NCBI GenBank assembly: GCA_039821555.1
Contig: JBCBNX010000002.1
Location: 157,444 to 221,443, forward strand
Reading direction: 5' to 3'
DNA from: Bacteroidota bacterium
GTDB taxonomy: Bacteria; Bacteroidota; Rhodothermia; Rhodothermales; Rubricoccaceae
Length of the DNA stretch: 64,000 nucleotides
Made by a program: the position numbers and the translations under genes. The notes under the pieces were generated by a model that ran no database searches, was not told where the DNA came from, and worked only from the letters and a program-made list of their open reading frames with translations. Of the stretch, positions 43,611 to 52,048 are shown piece after piece (position 1 is the stretch's first letter; the number at the start of each line of letters is the position of its first letter).

Positions 43611-44249
43611 TCACCGCAGCATGAGCGTGATGCCGGTCCGGATCATCGCCACGGCGATGGCGGCGAGGAAGAGGCTGGCGACCTTCGCGATGGCCTTCGA
43701 TGTGCTCGGGCCGAGGAGCGTCATCAGGCGCGGGCCGAAGTGGAACGCCGTCAGCACGAGCGCCATGTTGACGACCACGGAGAGCAGCGTGGGCGCGTAG
43801 CCGTAGCTCTGCTGCGAGACGAGGATGGTGGTGATCGCCGCCGGCCCCATGATGAGCGGGATGCCGAGCGGGACAACCGCGAGGGCATCGGCGTCGGGGG
43901 CTATATCGTCCTCCTCGTCGTCGTGCTTGCCGTTGCCGGAGCGCCGCGACTGCATCTGCTCGCTGAAGAGCAGATCGGTGATCGCGAGGATGAGCAGGAT
44001 CAGGCCGCCGCCCACACGGAGGTCGTTGACGGTGATGCCGAGTACCTGAAAGATGACCTGGCCCGCGAACAGCATCAGTACCGCGATCACGAACGCGACC
44101 GTGAGCGCGCGCACGAGCAGCCGCCACCGTGCGCGCGGGTCCATCGTCTCCGTCAGCCCGATGTAGAGCGGGAGGATGCCGGGGATGTTGAAGGCCACGA
44201 AGAGCGGCAGGAACGCTTCGAGGAAGACGCTCAGGAAGGAGAAGTCCAC
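43611..44249 (-). CDS. MarC-family membrane protein
   Basis: A 212-residue MarC-family protein with six membrane segments. Conserved features are FVAFNIPGILPLYIGLT at the N-terminus, VGGGLILLILAITDLLF, and PLGIPLIMGPAAITTIL after a hydrophilic, acidic central loop (HDDEEDD). MarC proteins were linked to multidrug resistance by genomic position only; their true substrate is unknown. The gene stands alone between spacers. Confidence 0.9.
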   Translation of the reverse strand: MDFSFLSVFLEAFLPLFVAFNIPGILPLYIGLTETMDPRARWRLLVRALTVAFVIAVLMLFAGQVIFQVLGITVNDLRVGGGLILLILAITDLLFSEQMQSRRSGNGKHDDEEDDIAPDADALAVVPLGIPLIMGPAAITTILVSQQSYGYAPTLLSVVVNMALVLTAFHFGPRLMTLLGPSTSKAIAKVASLFLAAIAVAMIRTGITLMLR

Positions 44250-44773
44250 GTCGCGAAGGGAGAAGTTCGAAGGGGGAAGTAGGATGTTTGGGGTCGGGCT
44301 CCGGGACCCGGTGTGGAGCGGTACACCTGAGGGCTAAGAGCCTACCGACGTCGCATCGTGCAGGTCGAAGGGAGAGAGGTCTATGCACCACCTGCAAAAG
44401 ACCAGAAACCAATGACAAAGGGCTTGCCCGGAGGGCGTCCCAAACAAGACGGGTGCAGCACGTCGGCCTTACGGGGCCGGCCGGCTGCACCCGTAGACTG
44501 GGCGCTGTGTCAGCGTCGGCCCCCATGACGCAGCGCAGCATCGGCTGTTTCGCATCCGTGAGGCCGCGGGAACGATCTCACACGCCCTTCAACGGCTCCA
44601 CGCGGCTCCTTCGCAATCCACAGGACCGGCGTACAGAACTCGCTGATGCTATGGCACAGCACGTCGATGCTGTGGCACAGCACGTCTGGCGGGCTCCGCG
44701 TCACAGCATGTGTTGCGTGCTTCGTGTCGCGTGTCCGGCCGAAGCTGATAGGCAGCACGAGACGTGGCAGCAG
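44250..44773. other. 524-bp spacer between the ABC ATPase and marC genes
   Basis: No supported gene. It contains a large hairpin with perfect 11-bp arms (ACGGGTGCAGC 44449-44459, GCTGCACCCGT 44484-44494) and a second inner GGCC pairing, possibly ending the ABC transcript. It also has a 21-bp tandem duplication at 44645-44665 and 44666-44686 (GATGCTATGGCACAGCACGT plus C) with one mismatch. Confidence 0.5.
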
Positions 44774-45490
44774 CTACACCACCGCCTCCTCCGCCAGCGT
44801 CGGTGCCACGACGCGCGTGTCGGACTCCACGAGGCCGTCGCGCAGGCGCACGATGCGGCGGGCGTGCTGCGCGATGTCCTCCTCGTGCGTCACCACCAGC
44901 AGCGTGTTGCCCTGCCGGTAGAGCGTCTCGAAGAGCCGCATGATGTCCTCGCTCGTCGCCGTGTCCAGGTTGCCGGTCGGCTCGTCGGCGAGGAGGATGG
45001 CCGGGCGGTTGATGAGCGCACGCGCTACGGCCACACGCTGCCGCTGCCCGCCCGAGAGCTCGTTCGGCTTGTGCTCGACGCGGTCGCCGAGGCCGACGTC
45101 GGTGAGCACCTCGACGGCCCGCTCGCGGCGGGTGCGCTTCGAGACACCCGCGTAGATCAGCGGCAGCTCGACGTTTTGGATGCAGGTCTGCCGGGCGAGC
45201 AGGTTGAACGTCTGGAAGACGAACCCGATCTCGCGGTTGCGCACGTCGGCAAGGTCGTTGTCCGAGAGGCGACTCACGTCGCGCCCGTCGAGCACGTAGC
45301 TCCCGGAGGTCGGCACGTCGAGGCAGCCGATGATGTTCATCAGCGTCGACTTGCCGGAGCCGGACGGGCCCATGATGGCGACGTACTCGTTGGGGTGCAC
45401 CTCCAGCGAGAGGCCGCGCAGCGCGTGCACCTCTTGCGTGCCCATCTGGTAGGTTTTCCAGACGTCTTCGATGCGGATGACGGGGTCCAT
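44774..45490 (-). CDS. ABC transporter ATP-binding protein, MacB/LolD type
   Basis: A 238-residue ATPase from ATG 45490 ([12 protein letters not shown]). Walker A is GPSGSGKST, the Q-loop region is FVFQTFNLL, the signature is [15 protein letters not shown] and Walker B is [12 protein letters not shown]. These place it in the MacB/LolD/FtsE group that works with FtsX-like permeases. It follows a MacA-like adaptor gene. No permease is encoded downstream: the next gene is marC after a long spacer. The frame is open upstream into a simple repeat, but 45490 gives the standard N-terminus. Confidence 0.93.
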   Translation of the reverse strand: MDPVIRIEDVWKTYQMGTQEVHALRGLSLEVHPNEYVAIMGPSGSGKSTLMNIIGCLDVPTSGSYVLDGRDVSRLSDNDLADVRNREIGFVFQTFNLLARQTCIQNVELPLIYAGVSKRTRRERAVEVLTDVGLGDRVEHKPNELSGGQRQRVAVARALINRPAILLADEPTGNLDTATSEDIMRLFETLYRQGNTLLVVTHEEDIAQHARRIVRLRDGLVESDTRVVAPTLAEEAVV

Positions 45491-45496
45491 TGCGGG

Positions 45497-45581
45497 AGTG
45501 TTGCGGTGATGCCGTGAGGCAGTGTTGCGGTGGGGGTCAAGAGCGTACTGCTGCACGGCAACACCGCCGCACCGCTGCATT
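45497..45581. repeat. Octamer-type inverted repeat between adaptor and ATPase genes
   Basis: The left part (45497-45532) reads GAGTGTTGCGGTGATGCCGT then GAGGCAGTGTTGCGGTGG. The right part (45551-45581) reads CTGCACGGCAACACCGCCGC followed by ACCGCTGC. The arms are complementary in pattern, as in the copies at 9004 and 15206. Confidence 0.7.
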
Positions 45582-45592
45582 CATTCGACGGC

Positions 45593-46957
45593 CTAGCTCC
45601 GACGGCTGCGGCGCTCGTTGTCGCCCGTGCCAATCTCGACAGTCTGGCCGGGCTTGAGTTCGGTGCGGAGCGCGCGGAAGGGGCCGGTGATGACCTGCTC
45701 GCCTGCCTGGAGGCCCGAGCGGATCTCGATGTAGGTGTCGTCGGCGATGCCGGTCTCGACCTCTACGATCTCGGCCTTGCCGTCGCGCACGACGAAGACC
45801 ACGCGGCGGAGGTCCTCCTCGACGACCTCGAAGGTGTTGATCGAGTCATTCTCGGCGTCCTCCTCGTCCGCGTCCTCCTCCTCGTCAGCGCGTTCGAGGT
45901 TGTTGTAGTCGCGCACCGTCACCGCCTGGATCGGTACGACGATAGCGCTGGGCGTCGTCTCCGTGAACACGTCCACGGTGCCGCTCATGCCAGGGCGGAG
46001 CTGCGTGCTCGGCGCGGGCGGGGCCTCCCCGGGCGGGGTCGCAACGAGCGCCCGCCCATCGTCACTGACGATGCGAACCTCGACGGGGAAGTTGGTGATC
46101 TGCTCCTGCGTGCCCGCGCCCTCCACGCGCGCCGAGTTGGCGATCTGCGTGACGATGCCCTGGAAGGGCTGCTCCGGGTAGGCGTCGATTTCCACGCGCG
46201 CCGTGTCAGCGAGGGCTATGTTCACGATGTCGTTCTCGTTGATGTCGACCTCGAGGAGCATCTGGTCGAGCTCGGCGATGCGCATCAGCTCGGTGCCGTC
46301 GAACTGCGCCGTGCCGACGACGCGCTCGCCTTCCTCGACGTTGAGCTGGCTCACGGTGCCGCTCATCGGCGCGTAGATGCTTGTCCGGCGCAGCTCCGTG
46401 GCGGCCTGGCTGAGGATCGCGCGGCTGCTCTCGGTGCGGAAGCTCGCCGCGTCGAGGTTGGCCTTGGCGACGTCGGCGGAGGCGCGCGCGGCGACGAGGT
46501 CGGCGTCGGAGACGGCCTGCCGTTCGAAGAGGGCCTCCTGGCGATCGAGCTCGGTGCGGGCGCGGATCAGCTCGGCGGCAGCGCGGGCGCTGTCGGCCTG
46601 CGCCTGGAGGAGCCCGGCGCGCGCCTGGTCGCGCTGCGTGATGTAGACCTCCGGCTGCACCTGCACAAGGAGCTGGCCCCGCTCGACGCGGTCGCCCTCC
46701 TCCACGGTGAGCCGGATGATCTCGCCGGAGACGTCCGAGGCGATCTTGACCTCGATCTCGGGCTGTACCTTGCCGGACGCGGTGACGGTCTGCGTGACCG
46801 TGCGCACCTGTGCCTCGGCCGTCTCGACCTCCATACCGCTCGACCCGCCGCCGAGATTGCCTGTCGCCGCTCCGATGGCCACCACGAGGATGAGCACCAC
46901 GAGCAGAACGCCCAGGCCTATGAGGATCTTCTTGGTGGGGCTCGATGAGGATGCCAT
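45593..46957 (-). CDS. MacA-like periplasmic adaptor (HlyD/RND membrane-fusion family)
   Basis: A 454-residue adaptor. One N-terminal membrane segment (about 10-32) is followed by a lipoyl/barrel half (VKIASDVSGEIIRLTVEEGDRV), a long alpha-hairpin (about 100-185), the second lipoyl half (IYAPMSGTVSQLNVEEGERV) and beta-barrel and membrane-proximal domains. It would link an inner-membrane pump to a TolC-type channel. An acidic loop (RADEEEDADEEDAENDS) near residue 360 is unusual. It is followed by an ABC ATPase. The TolC-like gene lies upstream on the same strand but is separated by a reversed four-helix-bundle gene. Confidence 0.92.
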   Translation of the reverse strand: MASSSSPTKKILIGLGVLLVVLILVVAIGAATGNLGGGSSGMEVETAEAQVRTVTQTVTASGKVQPEIEVKIASDVSGEIIRLTVEEGDRVERGQLLVQVQPEVYITQRDQARAGLLQAQADSARAAAELIRARTELDRQEALFERQAVSDADLVAARASADVAKANLDAASFRTESSRAILSQAATELRRTSIYAPMSGTVSQLNVEEGERVVGTAQFDGTELMRIAELDQMLLEVDINENDIVNIALADTARVEIDAYPEQPFQGIVTQIANSARVEGAGTQEQITNFPVEVRIVSDDGRALVATPPGEAPPAPSTQLRPGMSGTVDVFTETTPSAIVVPIQAVTVRDYNNLERADEEEDADEEDAENDSINTFEVVEEDLRRVVFVVRDGKAEIVEVETGIADDTYIEIRSGLQAGEQVITGPFRALRTELKPGQTVEIGTGDNERRSRRS

Positions 46958-46997
46958 GAGGTGGGTGTAGGAAGTACGAGTGGGGCTCGTAAGGGTG

Positions 46998-47016
46998 GAG
47001 AGTGTCGCGGTGCGGG
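46998..47016. repeat. Left repeat arm flanking the four-helix-bundle gene
   Basis: GAGTGTCGCGGTGCGGGGT matches left-arm words of the octamer-repeat family. Its facing arm is at 47440-47475, on the other side of the gene at 47075-47440. Confidence 0.5.
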
Positions 47017-47074
47017 GTTACGCCACGGCTTGCAGGATGTCTATCCGTTCGAAATTTGACCGTTTCAGACTCAC

Positions 47075-47440
47075 ATGGCGACGTTTACTTCGTTCGAGGA
47101 CATTCAAGCGTGGCAGCTAGCCCGTGCGCTGACGCGGCGCGTCTGTGCGTTGACACAAAGCGGGGCGTTCGCGCGCGACTATGACCTTGTTCGGCAGATG
47201 CGGAGAGCAAGCGTGTCGGTCATGTCCAACATCGCAGAGGGATTTGAGCGTCGGAGCCGTAAGGAATTTCATCAGTTTCTGAGCATCGCCCGCGGCTCTG
47301 CTGGTGAGTTGCGTGCCCAGTGCTATGCGGCGCTCGACGCGGACTACATCGATAGCAAGACGTTTGATGAGTTGAATGGAGAAGCTCGGCGGATCGCGCG
47401 CATGCTTAACGGACTGATGCGCCACCTTCGTAGCACCTAA
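47075..47440 (+). CDS. Four-helix-bundle protein (23S rRNA intervening-sequence/S23 family)
   Basis: A 121-residue helical protein. The family pattern is clear: FEDIQAWQLARALTRRVCAL, a middle YDLVRQMRRASVSVMSNIAE, GFERRSRKEFHQFLSIARGS and AGELRAQCYAALDADYI. Such proteins are encoded inside 23S rRNA intervening sequences in some bacteria and as free-standing genes in many others; their biochemical role is unknown and they oligomerise. This gene is reversed relative to the efflux genes around it, is lower in GC (29 of 60 in the line at 47221) and is bordered by inverted copies of the window's dispersed simple repeat. Confidence 0.9.
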   Translation: MATFTSFEDIQAWQLARALTRRVCALTQSGAFARDYDLVRQMRRASVSVMSNIAEGFERRSRKEFHQFLSIARGSAGELRAQCYAALDADYIDSKTFDELNGEARRIARMLNGLMRHLRST

Positions 47441-47475
47441 ACACCGCTGCACTGCAACACCGCTGCGCTCACTCA
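47440..47475. repeat. Right repeat arm flanking the four-helix-bundle gene
   Basis: AACACCGCTGCACTGCAACA followed by CCGCTGCGCTCACTC, the right-arm type of the octamer-repeat family. It overlaps the stop of the tolC-like gene (47469). Confidence 0.6.
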
Positions 47476-48944
47476 AACAGCGGCTGCGCGAAGTCGAGGG
47501 CGCCGAGGGCGTAGTCGAGGAGGCGGCGGCGGAAGAAGAAGGTGTAGATGGCCTGGGCGCGGTCGGACTGCGCCTGCACGGCAGCGGCGCGGGCCTGGGC
47601 GAGGTCGGCGAAAGTGGATGCGCCGAACTCGTAGCGCTCCTGCTCGACGCTGAGCGCGGCCTCGGCGGACTCGACCTGCACGGCGGACACGTCGAGGGCG
47701 CGGGCCGCGTTCTGGTAGTCGAGGTAGGCCTGGCGGACCTCCAGCGCGACACTTTGCTCCAGGCTCTCGAGCGTCAGCCGGGCGTTGCTTGCACGGATCT
47801 GGGCCTGCTGCACCTGCGTCCGCGTCTGGAAGCGGTCGAAGATGGGGATGGTGACCGAGAGGCCGATGTTGCCGCCGCGGTTGGTGTCGAAGAACTGGTC
47901 GGAGAACGGCGTGTCCTCGAAGGCGAACTGCGTGCCCACGATGAACGGGTCGCCGTCGATCTGGACGATGTCGCCGCCGGAGGTAGTCACCGTGGTGCCC
48001 GGGTCCAGCACGATGGTGTTGCCCTCGGCATCCGTGGCGACCTGCTGGGCCGAACTGGCGTAGCTGGAGCCGTAGCCCGCGAAAAGCACCACCGACGGGA
48101 GATAGCCCGCACGCGCCTGCTTGATGTCCTGGCCGAGCGCCTCGATTTCGAGCTCCTGGGCGCGGAGGTCGTCGCGGGCGTCGAGGGCACCGCGCAGCAG
48201 TTCGTCGAGGTCGAACGTCTCGAACGTGGCTTCGAGGGCTTCAAGCGGCGGCGCGGAGAAGGTGTAGGTGCCGAAGGGGTCGAGCTGAAGCGTCTGCACG
48301 AGCTGCGTCGCAGAGACCGTCGCGGCGTTCTGCGCGCGGAGGAGGCCTAGCTCGCGCTCGGCGGCCAGCGCCTCCTGGCGCAGCACGTCCACGGCGGGCC
48401 GCGCTCCGGCGTCCACGAGGCTCTGGATGCGCTCGACCTGCACCCGCTCGGCCTCGACGGCCTCCTCCTGGATCGCCACCAGTTGTTCGTCGAGGAGCAC
48501 CTGGAGGTAGCGCGAGGCGACCTCGAAGACGATGTCCTGGCGCGTGCGCTCCTCGGAGAGCGCGCCGGAACGGGCACGGAGCCGGGCCGCCGCGAGGCCG
48601 GCCTGATCGGCGAAGCCGTTGAACACGTTCACGCTCCCCGAGATGTCGGCCGAGAAGACGTTGGTGGTCTCGTTCTCCAACTGGCCCGTCGTCTGGTTGA
48701 AGGCGAGGCCGTACTGCTGCGAGGGCCGCATCGACGCGGAAACGTTGGGCAGGAACATCTGCGCGCGCTGCCGCGACACGTCGAGGTCGGCGCTTCGGGT
48801 GGTGAGTTCGGCCTGCTGGAGGCGCACGTTCTGGTCGAGCGCGATGCGGACGGCCTCGTCGAAGGAGATCGTCCGGGTCTCTTGGGCGAGGGCAAGGGGG
48901 GCGGCGGCTAGCAGGACCGCGATGACGAGGAGGCGGAGGTGCAT
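47469..48944 (-). CDS. TolC-family outer-membrane efflux protein
   Basis: A 491-residue TolC-like protein from ATG 48944 with a signal peptide ending LALAQ. It starts TISFDEAVRIALDQNVRLQQAE, the standard first OEP helix, and shows two internally similar OEP halves with long helices. TolC trimers form the outer-membrane exit duct for tripartite pumps. The MacA-like adaptor and ABC ATPase genes follow on the same strand after the inserted four-helix-bundle gene. The frame is open far upstream, but only 48944 gives a signal peptide. Confidence 0.93.
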   Translation of the reverse strand: MHLRLLVIAVLLAAAPLALAQETRTISFDEAVRIALDQNVRLQQAELTTRSADLDVSRQRAQMFLPNVSASMRPSQQYGLAFNQTTGQLENETTNVFSADISGSVNVFNGFADQAGLAAARLRARSGALSEERTRQDIVFEVASRYLQVLLDEQLVAIQEEAVEAERVQVERIQSLVDAGARPAVDVLRQEALAAERELGLLRAQNAATVSATQLVQTLQLDPFGTYTFSAPPLEALEATFETFDLDELLRGALDARDDLRAQELEIEALGQDIKQARAGYLPSVVLFAGYGSSYASSAQQVATDAEGNTIVLDPGTTVTTSGGDIVQIDGDPFIVGTQFAFEDTPFSDQFFDTNRGGNIGLSVTIPIFDRFQTRTQVQQAQIRASNARLTLESLEQSVALEVRQAYLDYQNAARALDVSAVQVESAEAALSVEQERYEFGASTFADLAQARAAAVQAQSDRAQAIYTFFFRRRLLDYALGALDFAQPLFE

Positions 48945-49290
48945 GGGGTCGGGATAGGGCGACAGAATCGACGCGGTTGACGGAGAGGCTCGGTGGAATG
49001 TTACAAGCGGGGGTGGTTCGGTCGCTTTGCCCGCCTGTGCGACACTCACGGCGTTCACTGTCGCTTGTGGTGGGTTGCATGAGATGTTCTGCACAACCCG
49101 GCCGTCCCAATAGTCATCCCCGCGCATGCGGGGACCCACCAGTCTGATTCGATGAGGTATTGATCTCAATGAATCGCAGCCGCACGACGCCAGCCTCTCC
49201 CGCACCCCGAACCTCCATCCGGCTGACGGGTTGGCACTGCCTGCCCACCGGGCCTCTCTGCTCTACCCCCAGACTCCTGACCGGCATCCC
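48945..49290. other. 346-bp divergent spacer between tolC-like and ribBA genes
   Basis: No gene. It holds the promoters of both flanking genes and one REP-like palindrome at 49113-49137 (GTCATCCCCGCGCATGCGGG plus GACCC). I looked for an FMN riboswitch in front of ribBA and did not find its conserved boxes. Confidence 0.5.
49113..49137. repeat. REP-like palindrome
   Basis: CCCCGCGCATGCGGGG core flanked by GTCAT and ACCC. It is the same family as the doublet at 36647-36751. Confidence 0.65.
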
Positions 49291-50601
49291 ATGGCCGACA
49301 CCCGTTTCGATCCCATCGAAGACGCCATCGAGGCGATCCAGAACGGCCGCCTCATCGTGGTCGTGGACGACGAGGACCGCGAGAACGAAGGCGACTTCAT
49401 CGGGGCGGCCGAACTCGTCACGCCGGACCTCGCCAACTTTATGGCGCGCGAGGGGCGCGGGCTGATGTGCGTCGCGATCACCCGCGAGCGGGCTGCCGCG
49501 CTCGACCTCCCGATGATGGAGCAGAGCAATACCTCGCTCCACGACACGCCGTTCACCGTCTCCGTCGACTACAACCTCGGCACCTCGACCGGCATCTCCG
49601 CCGCCGACCGCGCCAAGACGATCCGCGCGCTCGCCGACCCCGCCTCGAAGCCGACCGATTTCGCGCGGCCCGGTCACATCTTCCCGCTCCGCGCCCAGAC
49701 GGGCGGCGTGCTGCGGCGGGCGGGCCACACCGAGGCCGCCGTCGACCTCGCTCGCATGGCAGGGCTACACCCAGCGGGCGTCCTCATCGAGATCATGAAC
49801 GAGGACGGCACCATGGCGCGCGTGCCCGACCTCCGGAAGATCGCCGACCAGCACGGGATGCCGCTCGTCACGATCAAGGACCTCATCGCCTACCGGATGC
49901 GCCACGAGAAGCTCGTACAGCGCGTCATCGCGGTCGACATGCCGACGCGCTTCGGCGACTTCACGCTCGTGGCCTACGAGGAGGTGCTCACCGGCGACAA
50001 CCACCTCGCGCTCGTGAAGCACCCCGAGGGCAGCGCCGCGCTCGCGCCCCCAAGTGAAGGCGGGGGCCGCGTCCCGTTCCGCGAGGACGACCCCGTGCTC
50101 GTACGCGTCCACAGCCAGTGCGTCACCGGCGACATCTTCGGCTCGGAGCGCTGCGACTGCGGCGACCAGCTCGCCCGCGCGCTCAGCCAGGTCGAGCGCG
50201 TCGGGCAGGGCGTCGTGCTCTACATGAAGCAGGAGGGCCGCGGCATCGGCCTCATCAACAAGCTCAAGGCCTACAAGCTGCAGGAGCAGGGCATGGACAC
50301 CGTCGAGGCCAACCTCGCGCTCGGCTTCAAGATGGACCACCGCGACTACGGCATCGGCTGCCAGATCCTCCGTGACCTGGGTATTCGCCAGATCCGGCTG
50401 ATGACCAACAACCCGAAGAAGCGCATCGGCCTCTCGGGCTATGGCCTGGAGATCACCGAGCGCGTCGCCATCGAGATCGAGCCGAACGAGAACAACGCGC
50501 GCTACCTGGAGACGAAGCGCGACCGCATGGGCCACATGATCCTGCAGGGCACGGACGCCCACACGCAGGCCGCCCTCGGCGGCGTGCTGGGGACAGACTG
50601 A
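49291..50601 (+). CDS. ribBA: Bifunctional DHBP synthase / GTP cyclohydrolase II
   Basis: RibBA, 436 residues from ATG 49291. The N-terminal RibB half makes 3,4-dihydroxy-2-butanone 4-phosphate ([19 protein letters not shown] with acidic metal ligands, [17 protein letters not shown]). The C-terminal RibA half opens GTP as the other branch of riboflavin synthesis (zinc cysteines in [15 protein letters not shown], then [12 protein letters not shown]). Both catalytic regions look intact. The gene is single; other rib genes are not in the window. Confidence 0.96.
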   Translation: MADTRFDPIEDAIEAIQNGRLIVVVDDEDRENEGDFIGAAELVTPDLANFMAREGRGLMCVAITRERAAALDLPMMEQSNTSLHDTPFTVSVDYNLGTSTGISAADRAKTIRALADPASKPTDFARPGHIFPLRAQTGGVLRRAGHTEAAVDLARMAGLHPAGVLIEIMNEDGTMARVPDLRKIADQHGMPLVTIKDLIAYRMRHEKLVQRVIAVDMPTRFGDFTLVAYEEVLTGDNHLALVKHPEGSAALAPPSEGGGRVPFREDDPVLVRVHSQCVTGDIFGSERCDCGDQLARALSQVERVGQGVVLYMKQEGRGIGLINKLKAYKLQEQGMDTVEANLALGFKMDHRDYGIGCQILRDLGIRQIRLMTNNPKKRIGLSGYGLEITERVAIEIEPNENNARYLETKRDRMGHMILQGTDAHTQAALGGVLGTD

Positions 50602-50604
50602 GAG

Positions 50605-51981
50605 TCATTCCTCAAGTTTTTGGTCAGCTCTGGCTTGGAGCGTATCAAGCCACGTTAGGACGTCTTGTTCGAATTCGCTCGCGAATCGCGTGACCTCCGT
50701 CAAGGATGGAGTACCAGGGTATTTCCACGAGTAGACACCTGGACGCACGAACAGCGATATCCCTGGGGCCAGAGTCGCAAAACGGTCTTCCATGCGCACC
50801 GAAAATCCTACCGGAACAGCTTGCTCTAGGCCTCCAGCAAGGTAACCCTTGCAAAACCAGAGAATCCGCATCTGCCTCCACGAACCATTGGACGCCTCAC
50901 TTAGAGCATCTTCAGCAGTCGTTTCGTCGAAGTGCCTACCAAATTCCGACTCATCCGAGTAGATCGATATACTGACCTTCGTCTCCTCGAACAGTCTGGC
51001 TACTTGCCTCATCCTTGGCTGAGTCGCCTTCCATAAAGGAACAACAACGCATTCGTGAGCCTCCCTCGAACGGTTCACACTCCACACAGAAGCTTCAGCG
51101 GTTCGCCGCATGCCTTTCGCTTCCTGTTCCAACAACGCAATGCGACGGTCGAACTCGTCGGGGTCAGGTTCGCCGCGAAGGGCCCGGAGGAAGAGCGTCA
51201 TCGTCGCGGCGAGTTCGTCGGCGACGAAAGCGGTGAACGGCTCTAGCTCGCCGCCGTCGGCCTGCGCGAGGACGCCGTAGTAGGCGTCGCGCGCTTCCTG
51301 GCGGACGACGGCCGGGACGTAGCCCGCGCGCATCAGCACGAGGTTCATCAGCAGCCGCGCCATGCGGCCGTTGCCGTCGGGGAACGGGTGGATCGCCACA
51401 AAGCGGTGGTGGAACGCAGCGGCATACACGACCGGATGCAGCGTGCCGTCCTCCACATGCGCTTGCTCGTCCCGCAGCCAGTCGATGAGGTCCGTCATCC
51501 GCGCGGGCGTCTCCTCCGGCGTGGCGTAGTAGTGGATCTCGCCCGTCGCCGTGCGCACGTTGTTGGGGTGGTCCTTGAACGCGCCGCCGTCCTTCGTCCG
51601 CTTCGACCGCCGCCCGTCGGGCTCTTCGACCTCGATCTCGTACGTGTCGCCGAGGAGTAGCCGGTGCAGTTCGCGGACGTTCGTGAGCGCGAGTGGCTCT
51701 TTGCTCTGCACGAAGCGTTCGAGATAGTCGAGCGCCTCGCGGTGGCCCTTGATGTCGAGGTGGTCCTTGAGCGGCTTGCCCTGCGCGGTGACGCCGTGGA
51801 GCAGCAGCGCCCGCGTCTCGCCGTAGGTCAGTTGGTTGCCCTCGATGGCGTTCGAGTGATAGGTCCACTCCAGCCGCAGCCGCTGCATCGCGCGCCCGAG
51901 TTGGTCGGCAGGCAGCGGACGCAGCGCATCGATCTCAGCGCGCTGGGCGTCGATGCGGGCGAGGATCGGGGCGAGGTCCAT
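50605..51981 (-). CDS. Fic-family protein (class II inhibitory motif)
   Basis: A 458-residue Fic protein. The inhibitory helix motif SNAIEGN (S43-N49) precedes the Fic core HPFPDGNGRMAR (198-209), the complete active motif for AMP transfer from ATP to target hydroxyls. Class II Fic proteins are self-inhibited by the N-terminal Glu. The C-terminal part (about 285-458) has no clear family; it begins with a helical segment and includes KVSISIYSDESEFG. Its DNA (below about 51130) is lower in GC (33 of 60 in the line at 50641) than the Fic part (44 of 60 at 51241), which suggests a domain of separate origin. It is convergent with ribBA, 3 bp apart. Confidence 0.9.
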   Translation of the reverse strand: MDLAPILARIDAQRAEIDALRPLPADQLGRAMQRLRLEWTYHSNAIEGNQLTYGETRALLLHGVTAQGKPLKDHLDIKGHREALDYLERFVQSKEPLALTNVRELHRLLLGDTYEIEVEEPDGRRSKRTKDGGAFKDHPNNVRTATGEIHYYATPEETPARMTDLIDWLRDEQAHVEDGTLHPVVYAAAFHHRFVAIHPFPDGNGRMARLLMNLVLMRAGYVPAVVRQEARDAYYGVLAQADGGELEPFTAFVADELAATMTLFLRALRGEPDPDEFDRRIALLEQEAKGMRRTAEASVWSVNRSREAHECVVVPLWKATQPRMRQVARLFEETKVSISIYSDESEFGRHFDETTAEDALSEASNGSWRQMRILWFCKGYLAGGLEQAVPVGFSVRMEDRFATLAPGISLFVRPGVYSWKYPGTPSLTEVTRFASEFEQDVLTWLDTLQARADQKLEE

Positions 51982-52048
51982 GGACGGCAGCTACAAAGCG
52001 ACAGGCTTTGCAAGCTACCCACACCCGCGAGGTTTGCTCCGGGCCAGC

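Noticed and set aside
43450..44541. Long minus-strand open frame overlapping marC
   Set aside because: The translation is Arg/Pro-rich without motifs and overlaps the clear MarC membrane protein in another frame.
44510..44758. Small minus-strand gene of about 80 codons
   Set aside because: Its translation contains the direct result of the 21-bp duplication (two DVLCHSI copies), lacks any motif and has no supporting context.
49150..49290. FMN riboswitch in front of ribBA
   Set aside because: I looked for the conserved AGGGNCGGGG-type boxes and paired helices and did not find them.
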